The notes under the pieces: generated by a model
What the model was told of the DNA's origin: nothing
Database searches by the model: none
The model's input: only the letters and a program-made list of their open reading frames with translations
Assembly (NCBI RefSeq): GCF_963576545.1
Contig: NC_083655.1
Span: 14,524,940 to 14,588,939, forward strand
Length of the DNA stretch: 64,000 bases
Direction of reading: 5' to 3'
From: Limanda limanda
Taxonomy: Eukaryota > Chordata > Actinopteri > Pleuronectiformes > Pleuronectidae
Shown here: positions 1 to 13,085 of the stretch, one piece after another
Layout of the letters: the number at the start of each line of letters is the position of its first letter
How positions within the stretch are numbered: position 1 is the stretch's first letter
Position numbers and translations under genes: made by a program

Positions 1-118
1 GTGCCCTGTTGTATTCTGGGTGTTGCATCCTGCTGCTATGAATACAAAAGTGAATTCAAAGGAGCCTTTTTCTATAAAAAGATTTTTCCTATGCTCTGTC
101 TTCCTGTGAGTGCACGTA

Positions 119-157
119 TACACACACACACACACACACATTCACACACACACACAC
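119..157. repeat. (CA)n microsatellite
   Basis: Short CA dinucleotide run with one TT interruption. It lies in AT-rich sequence with no gene around it. Confidence 0.95.
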
Positions 158-1379
158 TTTTTTCGGGCCTTTATCACATGACCCCATTCCGGAAGATAAC
201 AACCAGCGTTAGCATCAGCTGCCAGTGTAAAACTCAACATGGATAATTGATTACAAGCGTTGCTGAACCTGTCGTCTTAGCTATTATCTGTTATACACAG
301 ATAATGCATTTTACTGTGACACAACTGTATACATGTGTAGGTGACAAACTTTTATTCAAGCAATCTGTTTCCAGTTGGATGCGCATGCCCAGTGTACATG
401 AGGGGTCATGTTATGATACTGATAAGAGGCTCTTGTGGACAAGGTTCAGTTTAGTTTGAAAAGCTTAGTAAACATAGTAGTAAACATAGTAGTATGGATG
501 TGAACTTGGAAACAATGCAGATTCTGTCCTCGCTGTGGGAGAGTGGACCGTACCATTACCCCCACAATGCTCCTTGAAGGATGTTGGGAGTTTTCTCATC
601 GTCTGCAGGTGCTTTGTGGACTCAGGCTTTTTAAGGATACTTAGGGGATCTTGTCTGCTGGGCTGTGGAAATACGGGGTTCGGGGGCATTTGTTACGCGT
701 CACGCGGTCCTTGAGTGTTCTCGAAAGGAAGTCACACACGTTTCCTCTGTGTGTTTGTTTCTGTGGCTTTTAATAACCCAGTCAAAGTCACACTCATTCC
801 TCTGAACCTTACTGTTGAATCAGTCGGTAAACTGAGTCCACATATCATCTCCGTATCTCGGTGGAGTTGAGTTGAGGTGAGGAGTGGGAGACACTATACA
901 CCTAACACCACTTCACGCCCTGCTTGTCTTATTTGCCTCCAATAAAAAGCTCATTAAGCGCCTGCTACCAGGCAACCAGAGCTGTGTTCAAGTCAAATGG
1001 TGACTGTAGGATGTTTCAGAGCACCCCTTTAAACATACAGTTACTGCATTTGTTTTGAGAGTGCTTATACAGTAGGCGGGTACAAGTGATTGTAAATGTT
1101 TTTATAATAATAATTTACTGAAAGTTCAACATTTTTTATGTAATCTGTAGAATTATAATCTCCTGACTATATTTGTCTAGAATTGCCTTCAAGGGAAAGA
1201 ATAGAAAATGCAAGTTGAATCAGTGATTGAATCAAGCAGCATAATTCACATGAGTTTGCACTTTACTTACTTAGTAAGGGTTTTACTACAAGATCTGATG
1301 TAAACACATATATAAAATATGCAGAATGACATCCAGAGAAAGCAGCTGACAAGAGGCCTCGGCTGCTGCTTCGTGCGTT
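158..1379. other. Stretch with no recognisable gene
   Basis: Short open frames only, none resembling a known protein. The part from about 689 to 930 is richer in CpG and includes a small self-complementary motif (ACGCGTCACGCG) but no clear element boundary. Confidence 0.6.
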
Positions 1380-1387
1380 TGTGTGTG

Positions 1388-1422
<35 letters not shown>

Positions 1423-1433
1423 ATGTGTGTGTT
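1380..1433. repeat. (GT)n microsatellite
   Basis: GT run with two single-base interruptions. The long cysteine-valine open frames across it are artefacts of the repeat. Confidence 0.95.
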
Positions 1434-1928
1434 TGCGCGAGCAAAGGTATCAATGTCCACATGACTTCCAGTCAAAATGTCAGCAGCAGCCTGTGGGTTT
1501 GTGTTTATTTCATAGCTATCGCACACACATGCACACACACACAACCATTGCCAAATATAAAACACATATAAAATGATACTTTTATAGGCATAGATCATCT
1601 TCACCACAGATTAACATAATGATTATTTGTTTCTGTGGGCTCATATCTTAATGCTGATCTGTACAAACCATTGTCATCATGCCCCTCAATTAAAATGACA
1701 GGAGCCAAAACAGCTTATTAATGGAGTCTATTAACCGAGTTAAACTGTTATGATGATTAATATAAAAAAGCAATTTTCTGCTCACAAAATCCTTGAGTCA
1801 ATCACAGAGGGCTGCGGGTTTCCAGGGCAACCTGACTGGAACCTGGTTTGAGTGACATGCAGGACCTGTGGCCGGGGGTTGCGTGGTTTTGCATATAAAG
1901 AGTGGGAAGACTCATTCATTCATAGATT

Positions 1929-2313
1929 CATAGATTGTATATAAAGTTGGAGAACCTAACTGCTCTTCAAAAATGAACCATAAACCTAATTTCCCCCATG
2001 TTGGTGGATGGGACATGGATCAAACCAAAAAGTCAAAGTACTCGTCAGATAGATTTTTCTCAAAGCTGGTTTCTGACATTTTAGGTAGTTCTTCTATTCT
2101 CATATTCAGGTCAAATTTCCAGTAAGTTTGTTTTTTATTATTTATTTGATTATATAAAAAACAGGGTGAGACGTTGACAGCGATTGGTTGTGTGCCTTGC
2201 ACGCACAGCTCTGTCCCCGAATGCACAAGATTGCAGTGGTCGTATAAGTTATATTTTAGCTTCATTCTGGATAGTGGGGAGGAAGAGGAGATGTGTCGTC
2301 CATCTAAATATGC
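1929..2313. repeat. MITE-like inverted-repeat element, copy 1
   Basis: The left end reads CATAGATTGTATATAAAG and the right end reads GTCGTCCATCTAAATATG, which are diverged inverted complements of each other. The interior shares the phrases GGGACATGGA and TTTTAGGT with the copies near 12.8-13.1 kb and 41.0 kb. There is no coding capacity, so it is probably a nonautonomous DNA element. The family is inferred from in-window comparison only. Confidence 0.65.
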
Positions 2314-2368
2314 ATTTTATGCTGTGATCAGACACTGAAGGTCTGCCATTAAACACACAATAAACTGT

Positions 2369-2370
<2 letters not shown>

Positions 2371-2439
<69 letters not shown>

Positions 2440-2447
2440 TGTGTGTG
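2371..2447. repeat. (GT)n microsatellite
   Basis: Nearly pure GT tract of about 77 bp, starting just after ACTGTAC. Confidence 0.97.
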
Positions 2448-4015
2448 GTCCTGGTAAATGTCCAGGACACAGACTCCAAAGTCACCCATGTGTCAGTAGC
2501 AGACCTTTCTTTATGCCCGAACCAGAGCTTGAAATGTTGCAGTGGAAGTGAGGAGGAGGATAAATGGATGATTTTATTAGGGATGATGTTGTACTGTAGA
2601 TAATCATGGATGATGGCTGTTGGCAGTGGGCCATGTCCCCATCTCTTTGTCTTCCCCCTCCACTGTCTGAAAGCTCCAGGAAAAGACTGTCTTTGTCCCA
2701 TGAGACCTTGGAGAGACAGTGGACTGTGGAGCCAGCTGCTGTCTGAAACTGTTTTACAGCGCCTTCTTTCTTCTGCACTGACAGGCTCAGTATGTGCTGG
2801 AGCAGAGTCGATAGTTGACTATAAATGTCGACACTTTAAAGGATGAAATAAACAAAAAAAGAGCATACATTAAATATGTTCCGAGGTGTTGGGAGGTGGG
2901 ACTGTGACACGCCTACTTATGGTGGATTCCAACAAATTGTGTGTTTATTCAATTTCATTTAAACTTGAATTTCTTGAAGAACTTACAGTCCTAGAAGAGA
3001 CATTCCAATTATCTGCATGTTCCAGGAAGGTTTGAAACACTAGATGGCATTACGAGCCATGTTCAACCCATAAATGTAGATGTTTAATATATATGATATT
3101 AAAACAGTATTTCATAAAAGAACAGTCATATAATTTAATGTGAGGCTCAAAAAATACTTTTAAATGTGCAGTATTAACTTTAAAGGAGTGAAATCTGCAT
3201 ATTACTTGAAGGCTAAATGGATTCCCTGGTGTCACGACAAAGAAATATCAACTGTTCCCTCTGAAACGATGTGAAAACAAGCCAACACTGAATAATTCAG
3301 CAATCTGCAACATGGCTCCAGTCAAGGAAAAGTAGGTGTAAAGGAAAGAAATCTTTAAAGAAAATACCTGTAACATTTACTCAACCCATCAGCACTGAGT
3401 GCTGCCCTGAATCTGAAGTGAAGAGCAGGCTGATTGTTTTCACCTCAGGAGTCTGTGTCTACAAGACCTGGCTGCTCCAGAGTGTCTTGTTATCCAACAG
3501 TACATTTAGAATTTAGAAATGTTTCGCTGACAGTCTCTGTGTCTTACGAGCAGAATTTTGGCAGCTCCTTTAAATCTGGTAACAGATGCTGTGCCTGGTG
3601 CTACACAACAACCATTCGTCACCTCTCATTTCAGGCGCTCACACAGAGCAGCACTTCTCATCATTAGGCTGCAGGCTAAACACTGTATGTGTTTTCTTTC
3701 CGAGGGCAACATGGTCATGTAATAATGATGTGAAATGGCTGTATGATAGCAGGTATTGGTTATGATCCTCGTTCATGTTGTCTGCAGCTGTACATCCATT
3801 CTCCATTAAAGATGGTATTGTCCAAAATGTAATGAATGAAGCTACATTATCAACAGCAGAGGTGGTAGATAAAGGGAGCAGGATAGCATCCAGCAATTTG
3901 GCTCAGGTCAGTGGAAGATGGGGGTTTGGGTTCAGTGTAAATAAAAAAATGTCATAAAATAAATAGGCCTACATGTTAGGAAAAGTGTACAGCTTTTCTG
4001 AACTGCTAGGCTGAA
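2448..4015. other. Stretch with no recognisable gene
   Basis: AT-rich non-coding sequence. The open frames are short and lack any domain signature. No splice-flanked exon could be supported. Confidence 0.55.
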
Positions 4016-4389
4016 CCATAGACTGTGTATAATGATGGACGAAATGATAGCCCCCGAAGGTAGAAGCCAAATTATTTTGATCGCCCCCTAGTGGCCCGCT
4101 TCAGTATAAGCCCCAAACACTCATTTGTGCTCATTTTTTCAAATAAATTTGTTTTTAATTTAATTTGATGCTATCAAAATAGATGGAAACATGATTGGCA
4201 GCTGAGACCGATTAGCCATTGGTGGAGTGGGTGTGTTGATGGAACAACGACAGCAAAGCTCCGCACAATGATCACTACTTTACAGACTCTGGCTCCAAAT
4301 GACTTCAAAAGGGCAAGATGGCGGCACCCATTCATTCATTTTTGTATAAAGTGAGGAAGGAGAGCTGCATCGTCCATCTATATATACGG
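4016..4389. repeat. MITE-like inverted-repeat element, copy 2 (most complete)
   Basis: The best-preserved copy of the family. The left end is CCATAGACTGTGTATAATG followed by GATGGACGA. The right end is CATCGTCCATCTATATATAC, its inverted complement, giving about 374 bp between outer ends. The interior contains a CCCCCTAGTGG phrase and a GGCAAGATGGCGGC phrase. No open reading frame of note. The terminal repeats suggest a DNA-transposon origin, but the superfamily is not determined. Confidence 0.7.
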
Positions 4390-5599
4390 CCAAAATCTCG
4401 GAATTTCACTTAGCTCAACCCAGTGACCATAACACATAAGATGTACCACCAGAGTAAATGTTAAAGCAAAGGTGATTTTATTAACAGAAACAGTCTATGA
4501 CCTGAACCAAGACCTGTGAGAGTCTGAACACTTTAATAAAGCTGTATATTGAACTGTAACATATTTTATTGCCTGTCAACATTTAGTGATAAGTTCAGTA
4601 TCTACATATTCGTGACTTGTCATATCAGTTAATTAACAATTTTTTTCATTATGATAATAACAAACATAATCCGATCAACCTTTCGTCTCTTACTAAATAA
4701 ATTAGCTGTTGCAGGTTGGGTTGATATAAACATAATTTAAGGGAGACAGGGAAGATGTCTGGCAGGTGATAAAGCAAATGTGTAAATGAGGATAAACAGA
4801 TGCAATCGTGAATCAGGACGTGACAGAGCAGGAGGAACAGTTCTTAGAGCTTCTGAACATCAGGGAAAATTCCCCCCCTGTGTTGTTTCTAAACGCAATT
4901 TACGGTCACTTGTGGCCGCCCAGCAGGAGCAATCAGTTCAAGGATATTTAGGACACCAGCCTGCAATGTGGTTACTGTTTCATTCAACAGGCAATTTGTC
5001 AAACTCAAAGTTTATAGAGGTCTCACATAAAACCAATTCGGTTTCCACTGGCACCACATAAGACTCACAATTCAATTCAACATTGCTGTGGTGATTTTTG
5101 GAGCTCTGCATGGTCAGGCAACGGTCCACATTAGAGAGCTGCTGCAGCCTCATGACAACACAAAGCACAATAGAAAAGCTCACTTTATAGTGAAGAACTA
5201 TGTCCCATTATAATTCATGCGAGGGTGTCTCCTGTTTGTTTTTGTGCCTGAACTGTAGGAGAAACGTGTGAGAAATGTGAAAGATGGGGAATGGATTTAA
5301 GTGCATGAAGAATACTCAACTGTAAAGGAGACGTATAACACTTTTTCAGTTGTTGTGTCCTCTAGTGTGTTATATAAGCTGTTTGTGTATATAAAAAGTC
5401 TGCAAAGCTATAAAGCCTCTTGTCGCCCAGAGTAAACACCGCTCCTGCAGCTTCTCGTTGATACGTGTGCATCATTGTGATGTCCTGTGACATTATGATG
5501 CCTCATATTTGCATAATGCACGCCTGGCGGGTTGTCTGGCAATCCCCTCAACAAAGGTAAAGCGATAGCGGTGGCTGACAGCAGAAGCCTTACAGATAG
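4390..5599. other. Stretch with no recognisable gene
   Basis: Non-coding, mostly AT-rich. Nothing resembling an exon or a structured RNA gene was found by eye. Confidence 0.5.
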
Positions 5600-5609
5600 G
5601 GTGAGGAGT

Positions 5610-5815
5610 TCAAGCACCTAGAGGGAGCTTGCTGTCGAGCGGCTGCTTCTTCATTGCGAAAGGGGACAGTTGAGGTGGTTTGTGTATTTAGTTGGAATGT
5701 CTCTTGGACACCTTCTCTTGGAGGTTTACTGGGAGGAGACCCTGGGGTAGACCCAGAACACGCTGCTGGGCTGAAATATCCCACTTGGCCGGATAAGCAG
5801 AGGACAATAGATGGA
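5610..5815 (+). mobile_element. Non-LTR retrotransposon 3' end, decayed
   Basis: The stretch includes TTGAGGTGGTTTGTGTAT and CTGGGAGGAGACCCTGGGG followed by TAGACCCAGAACACGCTG. Both match the end of the ORF of a common teleost LINE, whose protein ends with a motif like LRWFGH...GRRPRGRPRTRW. Stop codons and substitutions break the frame here. A second decayed copy in the same orientation lies near 44.45-44.68 kb. The clade was not determined. Confidence 0.6.
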
Positions 5816-6462
5816 GGTGCACGTGCCCTACATGCACTGGAAACGGTTGACCAATCAGAATAGAGAGGGCCAGCTGGCCAATCAGAATAAAATGGGCTTT
5901 GTCAGGAGCCGGGAGGCTTAAAGAGACAGTAGCTAAAACCAAGTCTTTCAGACAGAGGCTGAAAAGAGGAGCTGCAGCAAAAGACAGTATGAGGAGGTGA
6001 TGTCATTTCTGAACATTAAAGTGTGTCAACCTTTTCAAGTCATAACTGTAAAAAGATGAACCTCAACATGAGCACAATAGGTCTAAATGATGAGGGAGGC
6101 TTAAGAGAGCAGTCAGGATGTGATCAATCATTACTGACAGCAGACAAACGCAGTGACCAGGGCAGAACTGCTCACACGCATTTAAAATAACTCTAATTCG
6201 ATTTTATTCACTCTAGTGCTTTGTCTTTCTTTTTTCTTTTACTGTGGAGCACTTTAGTATTCTGAGAGATGACAGATGAAATTCATTCACTGGGCTCTTG
6301 CTCCGCAACATGCTGCGGTTTGAAATCTTTCCTGAGTTATGGTACAATAACCACAGTGATTTCCATCTGCCGCTGTTTGCCATCAGTTTATTGTTTCATA
6401 TGCTGTCATTTGTATAAATAATTTAATTTCTTTACTGAGACTTCACTTTGTTCGTTTCGTGT

Positions 6463-6512
6463 GACTGAGGAAGTGGAGAAGCATCGTTCATCTTTATATG
6501 AAGTCTATGGTA
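6463..6512. repeat. MITE-like family, right-end fragment
   Basis: Ends with CATCGTTCATCTTTATATG followed by AAGTCTATGG, the right terminal repeat of the family seen at 4016-4389. The left part is missing or unrecognisable. Confidence 0.55.
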
Positions 6513-9003
6513 CAATAAATATTTTGTATTTAAGTAATTTACAAATAAGTAAGGGATTTACATATTGTGAATTTCTGATGTCAGTGACAGTGGTTTGAAG
6601 ACTCATATTTTTAATGTGATGCTGCTAAGGAGCGACAACTAGGCTGTTGGACATCAGCCAGAAGATTTAATGAAAATTGTTCGCTGTATAAAATATAACG
6701 TCTATAAAGACAGAAAAAGGTTGAATCAGGTGCAGATTGAATCTTGGATCTTTGACAGTAAAGCAAAGCCTGCTCATACTGTCCCTGTGTATCTCAGCTC
6801 TCTCTCTCAGCATCAGTCATAATTTCACAGCATCCGTTTGTTCCAAAATGAGTCACATTCAGTACCTGAGTGATGCTTGTAATTGTGTGAACACAGACTT
6901 TGTCGCTACATCACCCTGCTGCTCCTCGACAGTCTCAGCCAGTGTTTTGTCAGAAGTGATCTTCAGTCGTCTTCATGTCTCCATGTTTCTTCTTTCTTAT
7001 GCCAACAGAAGGATCCATCAAACCTCCAGAGGCTCCTCCCATCTGAATCCTTGTTTTCCTACTGTAAGATTTAAATTTAGAGGTGTGCATTGACAACGCG
7101 CGAACATGCAGCAGCAGGCTCACCACACGGCCTCACACACATACATAAATGCACACACATCATTCTACCAAAGGCTGGACTGCTATAGCTATGGTATCTT
7201 TACCATAATTTGACTTTCCTTGACTGTATTGGCTGAATGTCACATGTAAGGCGACCTCGGTCACTGCAGACATGATCAGCATGAAATTCTCTTTATCTCG
7301 TCTTTGGGAACAGGAAGTGAGAGTGGAAAAAAGCAGCTGTGGTGGGATAAACAAAGCCTCTGTTTGCCAGCATGTGGACCGAGTTTCTCCATCCGACTGA
7401 GACACGACGTCCGAGGGCATGACGCAGATTCTCAACGCTGTCACTGACCTTGTGATGGTGACACAGTCGTGTTTATGTTTCACCCTCGGTTTTATGGTCG
7501 TTTATCATTTTAAAACTCAACAAGCTGGGACTGAAGGGTAAACACTCTGGGTTCACAATGCTGGAGTGAGGACAAGTTTGATTTTGTCGTCCCTGAAGAC
7601 ATAAGATGCAGTGAATGTGTCTCATACCCACAGATACAGTCTCACTCTCTGAATACAAACTGCCAGAACAGTTGATTTAATTAAGTACCTCTGCCAACTA
7701 GGTGTGTTTGTTGATGTATTTTTCTAGTAGGATTACGCTAGAACTTTGTCTTTATCTTCACTACATAAGCCATTTATCAACATTTTTATACATCAGGGAA
7801 TATCGCTCAGATCTAAATCTAAACGATCAGGCATATTAGTGGAATGATATTTATGAGTGCGCATATTTTTGATATCGATACAAATTGTTTGGCCTTTGCA
7901 AAATGAGTGCCATTCTAGTTTGTGTATATTTTATCATCCCCCTCATAAAAGGCATTTCAGCATTTAACATAAATTATGATAAAGAGCTTTCAAGTAAGCC
8001 GCTGATTTCACCTCAGGATGGATGAATCTGGATTTAGGATTTGCTCACTCAACAAAAAGTTTTCAGAGAAACATGATGAAGATAATATGTTCGCAGCAAC
8101 AGGAAGTTTGAGAAAATCCATTCCCTCATGTGTGCTTCCCCGTTTGCCCATGGCTCTTATCTTTTCCCTTCTTTAGAAACTCAAAGACAGAAAGGCAGAA
8201 CGACTTCTCTTTATTCCTCTCCCGTCAGTGAGCATCACCAACATGTGGAAGGGCTCTAATGACAAATGAGCTGCTAAATTAACATAGCTAGCAGACTTGC
8301 TGAAACAACTAATAATGCATCTTCTTGAACAGTTTCACCAAATCCTTCATAGGTTGTAATTGAGGATTGTTTGCATCATAATGCCGTGAGTGGGATGTCC
8401 AATTTGGGAAAAGTCCTTCAAATGCGACTCACAAATGCATCCTTCCATCCCAGAGCATCAAACGATTCACCGTGCGGATCCCTCTTGGGCTGATCTATCC
8501 CAGGAGTCCTTGCCAAGCTAATGGCCAAGCTAACAAACTAGCTCTATAGCTAACCACTCTGTATGACAGTTCCTGTGGAGGATGTTTTCTTCATCTTGTA
8601 TTTGGGCTAAAGGTCCTGTGGCGATCTGTTGTGTATACACACTGATAACGCTGTTTGCTTTGACCACTGGCCTGCATCCTGCCTGTCGCTGACCAAACTG
8701 CAAGAGGACAATGGACCCCCATGGATAGATCCTCAGGGGTCTGCTCCTGCCGAGCAGTGGATTTCTCATGGAGCTGCAGGCTGACTTGGAAAAATGAGCC
8801 TGGACACATTTTTAATAAGAAATTCTATACATCATGCATACACAAAAAATTCTCATTATCCTTTAAAATGTGAAATGAACTTTAACCTATCTTAAAGGCT
8901 ATTCATTACATTTTTTGAATAATGAAACAGATCACCGCTGGATAACAACACTGTGCTTAATGCTGCAGAAACTGCCGAGTCGTAGCAAGAGGTACAGTCC
9001 ATG
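6513..9003. other. Stretch with no recognisable gene
   Basis: Several open frames of 60 to 118 codons overlap on both strands. None has a recognisable domain, and the composition looks non-coding. Confidence 0.5.
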
Positions 9004-9170
9004 CAGGGCCGGGTCTAGGTAGGGGCAAGAGGGGGCCTGGCCCCCTCAAATAAATGTTGTGCCCCCTCAAACTAAATCCCAATTTATAATAATAATAATA
9101 TAATAAAGCACAATGCCCCCTCAAGATTTGTGGCTGCCCCCTCATACATGCCTGTCTAGACCCGGCCCTG
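9004..9170. mobile_element. hAT-type MITE with 8-bp target duplication
   Basis: The element begins CAGGGCCGGGTCTAG (9004-9018) and ends with the exact inverted complement CTAGACCCGGCCCTG (9156-9170). It is flanked on both sides by AGTCCATG (8996-9003 and 9171-9178). A perfect 15-bp terminal repeat starting CAGGG plus an 8-bp duplication is the signature of the hAT superfamily. The 167-bp body carries GCCCCCTCAA phrases in both halves and a TAA-rich middle, and it has no coding capacity, so it would need a transposase in trans. Confidence 0.92.
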
Positions 9171-9247
9171 AGTCCATGTATGTGTAACATTTTCATTTGG
9201 TCTCTTCCTTGATATTTCCTTGTTGTACCTTTCCAACCATTGACATG

Positions 9248-9310
9248 TTGTCAATAAAGATGGACAGCATGATGGCTCCCAACAGTGAAGCCAAATCATT
9301 TTGATTTATA
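9248..9310. repeat. MITE-like family, left-end fragment
   Basis: TGTCAATAAAGATGGACAGC followed by ATGATGGCTCCC and GAAGCCAAATCATTTTGAT parallels the first 65 bp of the copy at 4016-4389, which has ATGATAGCCCCC and GAAGCCAAATTATTTTGAT. The remainder has diverged or is absent. Confidence 0.6.
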
Positions 9311-10868
9311 TGGTCTGACAGAAAATGACTAAAACATGACATATAACAGTGAGTGTTACTGTGCAAAGCTCCTCCGTTAGCCGACAGTAACTTTGACCAC
9401 ATCTGGTCCACACAGACATATCAACACAGAGCGTCTGCAGCTGGAAATGTATTATAATAAAGGATTCCTCTGAAGGTCCATCCATGATGATCATCTTTTC
9501 AAAACGTCCGTCCATTACTCTCAAGATGAGTGCAGAGGGTTGCTCTTTAATCCAATGATTTAAAGCATTGTCCTTCGAGTCACTGTAATCCAGAGAAAAG
9601 GGAGATATCTGGAGAGCTTGTGATTCTGTATCATTATCATCCATCAATTACATAATGTGCAAGGGGCAGAATGGATTCCAGGCCACCCTCAGTCAAACCA
9701 CCAGGGCACTGATCCTGTGAGTTAACCCTGTCTTGTTTGCTGATGTAACGGGTTCTTGACCAGTGTGGCCAGAATGTTCATCTGGTAGGATAATTCTTTA
9801 GTTTGCCACAGGGGACTGACCAATACGTAGCATATCTGAATACTGATTTCTCAAGGTCCAGTAGGCTGAAGCCTCAAAACCACACAAGGAATACACCAAT
9901 CACAGCACAGCACGAAGAAATGAGCCTACACTTTAAAACATGGGTATAAAGCATGCAGAGGCCGGACATAACATACAAATTCATCTGCATTCGAAATCAC
10001 GTTTTTTCGGTTTAGTGCACATTGACACCAGCGTCAGTGCTTAACACCAAAATCTTTCGAATTTCATTGTTTTTCCAAGCTGGTATCTTCTTGGCGTCCT
10101 CTACTTTATCAACACACCCACTCGCTTGCTGTGAATTCTATTGAGAGTTTCCTGCTGTATTTTCACATGGCCTCACCCGGAAATTCTCCAGATATTTTAC
10201 CAAGGGGGCTGTCAGGAAAAGACTTGGACATTGGCTCACATACAGCCCCTCTGGATAACTTCAGGAGAAAGTCTGGGGTTTAGGGCATGTCTGAAAAGCT
10301 TATTTACCTAATTTAGCTGAGTCTGCATCACGGCAACATGCCTCATCTACCACGGTGTACCATCCCTGACTTTGCGTCATGAACAGGAAGAGTTACGCGA
10401 CTTCTCACATTTTCCACCACACACCAAGAGTTTTTCTTCATCCTCTCTCTGCAGCATTTTAGTTTTTCCTCTGCTCGCCACATGCTTTGTCTATTAACTT
10501 CGCCGGAATAAGGTTTGAATGAGAGCTCAGTGGTGTGTGTTTGTGATTAATGAGACCTGTGTGTGCAGGCGAGCTCCACACGTATATAAACCACGGAGGG
10601 GATCACCAGTCGGAGATTGGTTTTGTGCTTAGTCACTAATGGAAACCTCAAAGAGAAACACGCCACAATGAAAGTCACTTAAACGTGGGAGATCACACTG
10701 AGAAGTTCTGCTCAAAGTTGTGAGGGAATGAGTTGTTTAACAGCCTCCTCAGCCTCCTGCCAGGGGAGCTGAGTTGGCTCCTGATAAGAAGGTGGAGGTC
10801 CTTGCTGAGGCCTGAAGAAGTAGTTTGCCATCAATATCCGCAACAACTGCACCTCAGAGTCTGAAACT
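9311..10868. other. Stretch with no recognisable gene
   Basis: Non-coding sequence with no recognisable exon, RNA gene or element boundary. Confidence 0.5.
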
Positions 10869-10949
10869 GTGATGGTGGTTCCAATGCTTACAGATGCTTC
10901 AGATCTTGGTATGTACAGTTGTTGGTCTTTTATTTCAGTCTCAGATATA

Positions 10950-11130
10950 GAGATATTTATCCAGTCTTTTAAATCATCTTGCCTCATCCACTGTAATGCA
11001 CTGTACACTGGCCTGAATAACAAAACAATCCAAATATTACAGTTATTCCAGAATGCTGCAGCACGGCTTTTAACCCATTCCAGAAAATGTGATCATATCA
11101 CCCCCAGTTTCAGCGTCGCTGCACTGGCTA
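10950..11130 (+). mobile_element. LINE reverse-transcriptase 3' fragment
   Basis: The plus-strand frame reads HCNALYTGLNNKTIQILQLF and then QNAAARLLTHSRKCDHITP. This matches the C-terminal part of the reverse-transcriptase ORF in L2/Rex-type fish LINEs (family pattern: CNALYxGL...LQLVQNAAARLLT...DHITP). The frame is lost soon after this and the rest of the element is absent. Dead fragment. Confidence 0.8.
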
Positions 11131-11751
11131 TCTGTTCTTTTTTTATTCACACACAGTTCATTTTCTTTTCCATACACTCACATTATACTGTAAAATTCAA
11201 CAAACTCTACGTCCTCAGTGCACAATAGAGGGTGGGTGACACATTCAGAGCGAGGACAAGTTTTCAGCCTTTAATAATAACCTCTATTTAAAAAAAAAGA
11301 AACACCATGGAAATACCACAGGGGTTTCTTTCGTTTTAACGGCGGGACACATTATTGACTTAAAATCCCAATGGTTTCTCATCGTACTGAAATATATTCA
11401 GTATCAAGCCAGGCATCATACAAGGAGAAAAGATAAATAAATTAATAGGACCCACTCCCAGCACTGTCTCTGTGTATGTGCTTTCCTCTCAACCATTACA
11501 CCATGTTTGTACGTGTGCATGGTTCCCAGAGCTTTAAAAAAAACGTCCTTAGAAATGTTGCCAAAGACGAGGAGCCGGAGTGCTGAAGACGCCCATGGGA
11601 CTCGACAACAAGCGCCAGGCTGCTGAAATGTGAAAGGCAGACATCAAATGCATAGAGTTAGATCTTAATGGTAGTGGACACAGGACATTAACAGAACAGA
11701 ACCAATTTCTGTTTGTGAGTTGGATGACACAAAAAAGATTCATAATTAGTA

Positions 11752-11866
<115 letters not shown>

Positions 11867-11991
11867 TAGTGACGCCCAAAATCCTGTATAATCCCCGTGT
11901 TTATTTAAGGACAAGCACCACTTAACCTGACTCCATTTTCAGTCCACAGATGCCTCAGGGCTTCTTTATTTTTGATGGGGCTGTGTTTGTG

Positions 11992-12012
11992 TTTGTGTGT
12001 GTGTGTGTGTGT
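11992..12012. repeat. Short (GT)n run
   Basis: About ten GT units directly left of an interspersed repeat. Confidence 0.85.
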
Positions 12013-12027
12013 TTATGTTCTCTTCAT

Positions 12028-12155
12028 CTAACCATCCATTTTCTGTATCCGCTTATCCTGCTCAGGGTCACGGGAAGCTGGATCCAATCCCAGCATGCAA
12101 TGGGCGAGAGGGATTTACAGCCTGGACGGGTCACCAGTCTATCGCAGGGGTCTCT
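12028..12155 (+). repeat. Common teleost interspersed repeat fragment
   Basis: Contains CCATCCATTTTCTGTATCCG, CTTATCCTGCTCAGGGTCAC, CATGCAATGGGCGAGAGG and CACCAGTCTATCGCAGGG in order. I recognise this word order as a repeat spread through many fish genomes, probably a retroelement tail. The class is not assigned here. Confidence 0.6.
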
Positions 12156-12826
12156 TCATCTGTGTGTGCGTGCGTGTGTCTGTATGTGTTGTTATTGCTC
12201 AGTGACGTGTAGTGATCCGTGACTCATCCCCTATCAAATATGTGACTAAGTTTACAGTAAATTACTGGCACCAGCATTATGTTCCCAGCACTTTACAGTA
12301 AATGACTGTAAAGGGTTAGGTTTAGGGTTAGATGATACAGATTTTCCATGTGTAAAATATGTAATGTGTAAATTTTCGTTTCAAATGTAGAAGATCGTGT
12401 AATAGCACTGTCGCACAGGAAAGGATATAATGGGTATGTTTCATTATGTGAGTGTTTAATGGTTTATAAATGGCTAAAAAGCGCAGACACTTTATTATGG
12501 AAGATAAATAAGATTGTGGAAATTACTGTTAAAGCACTTGACTGAAGAGGTTCGACAAACAGTTAATCCAGTGACAGGAACTGATGACGAGACACCGCAA
12601 GTATGTTGAACCGTGGAAGCTGTGCTTTAGATCCATTGTGGTAAGACAGCTGCTAAATATATTAAAAAGTTGTAAAAAATCCAGCCGAAGTTGCAATCAG
12701 TAACGTTTATGGATATCTAGCTTTTACCAGTGTTGGGATGTTTGAAGTTCATGTCAGCATAGAGGGAAGTGTCTGTACAAGAGAAGGTGTCAGCACTCCA
12801 GTCCAGTCTAGTCAAGTCCAGAGGCT

Positions 12827-13085
12827 GCATATAAAGATGGACAACACTCAGATTCCTCCCTCTTCCCAGAAACGAAGCCAAGATATCCAGGATGCTAACG
12901 TCGCTATCTTGTACATTTGGAGCCAGAGATTGCTCAATAGTGATCGGGGGGCGGTGCTGCAATACAGAGGTCCCGCCCATTGACTGGATCGACCAAGTAC
13001 GAGTCAGTCACACCTGTTAATCATGCACCTCCTCCACGTTAGCAAATGGGACATGGACCAAAGTGAAAAGTCAAAAATATGATGG
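12827..13085. repeat. MITE-like family, copy 3 (partial)
   Basis: Starts GCATATAAAGATGGACAAC. The interior has GAAGCCAAGATATCCAGGAT, then GGTCCCGCCCATTGACTGG, and ends near AAATGGGACATGGACCAAAG. The last phrase is shared with copy 1 (1929-2313). The right terminal repeat is not visible. Confidence 0.55.

Noticed and set aside
689..930. Possible second solo LTR starting TGTTACGCGTCACG
   Set aside because: No matching TG...CA ends or target duplication could be found.
1263..1607. Open frames rich in CVCV or HTHT residues across several places in the window
   Set aside because: They are translations of CA/GT microsatellites with no other coding evidence.
10712..11023. 103-codon minus-strand open frame near the LINE fragment
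   Set aside because: No domain; it overlaps the plus-strand LINE reverse-transcriptase remnant, which explains the sequence better.
11549..11650. Minus-strand APRLWQHF as a LINE ORF C-terminus
   Set aside because: The resemblance to the LINE pattern APRLWNSLP is only a few residues and the surrounding frame has no support.
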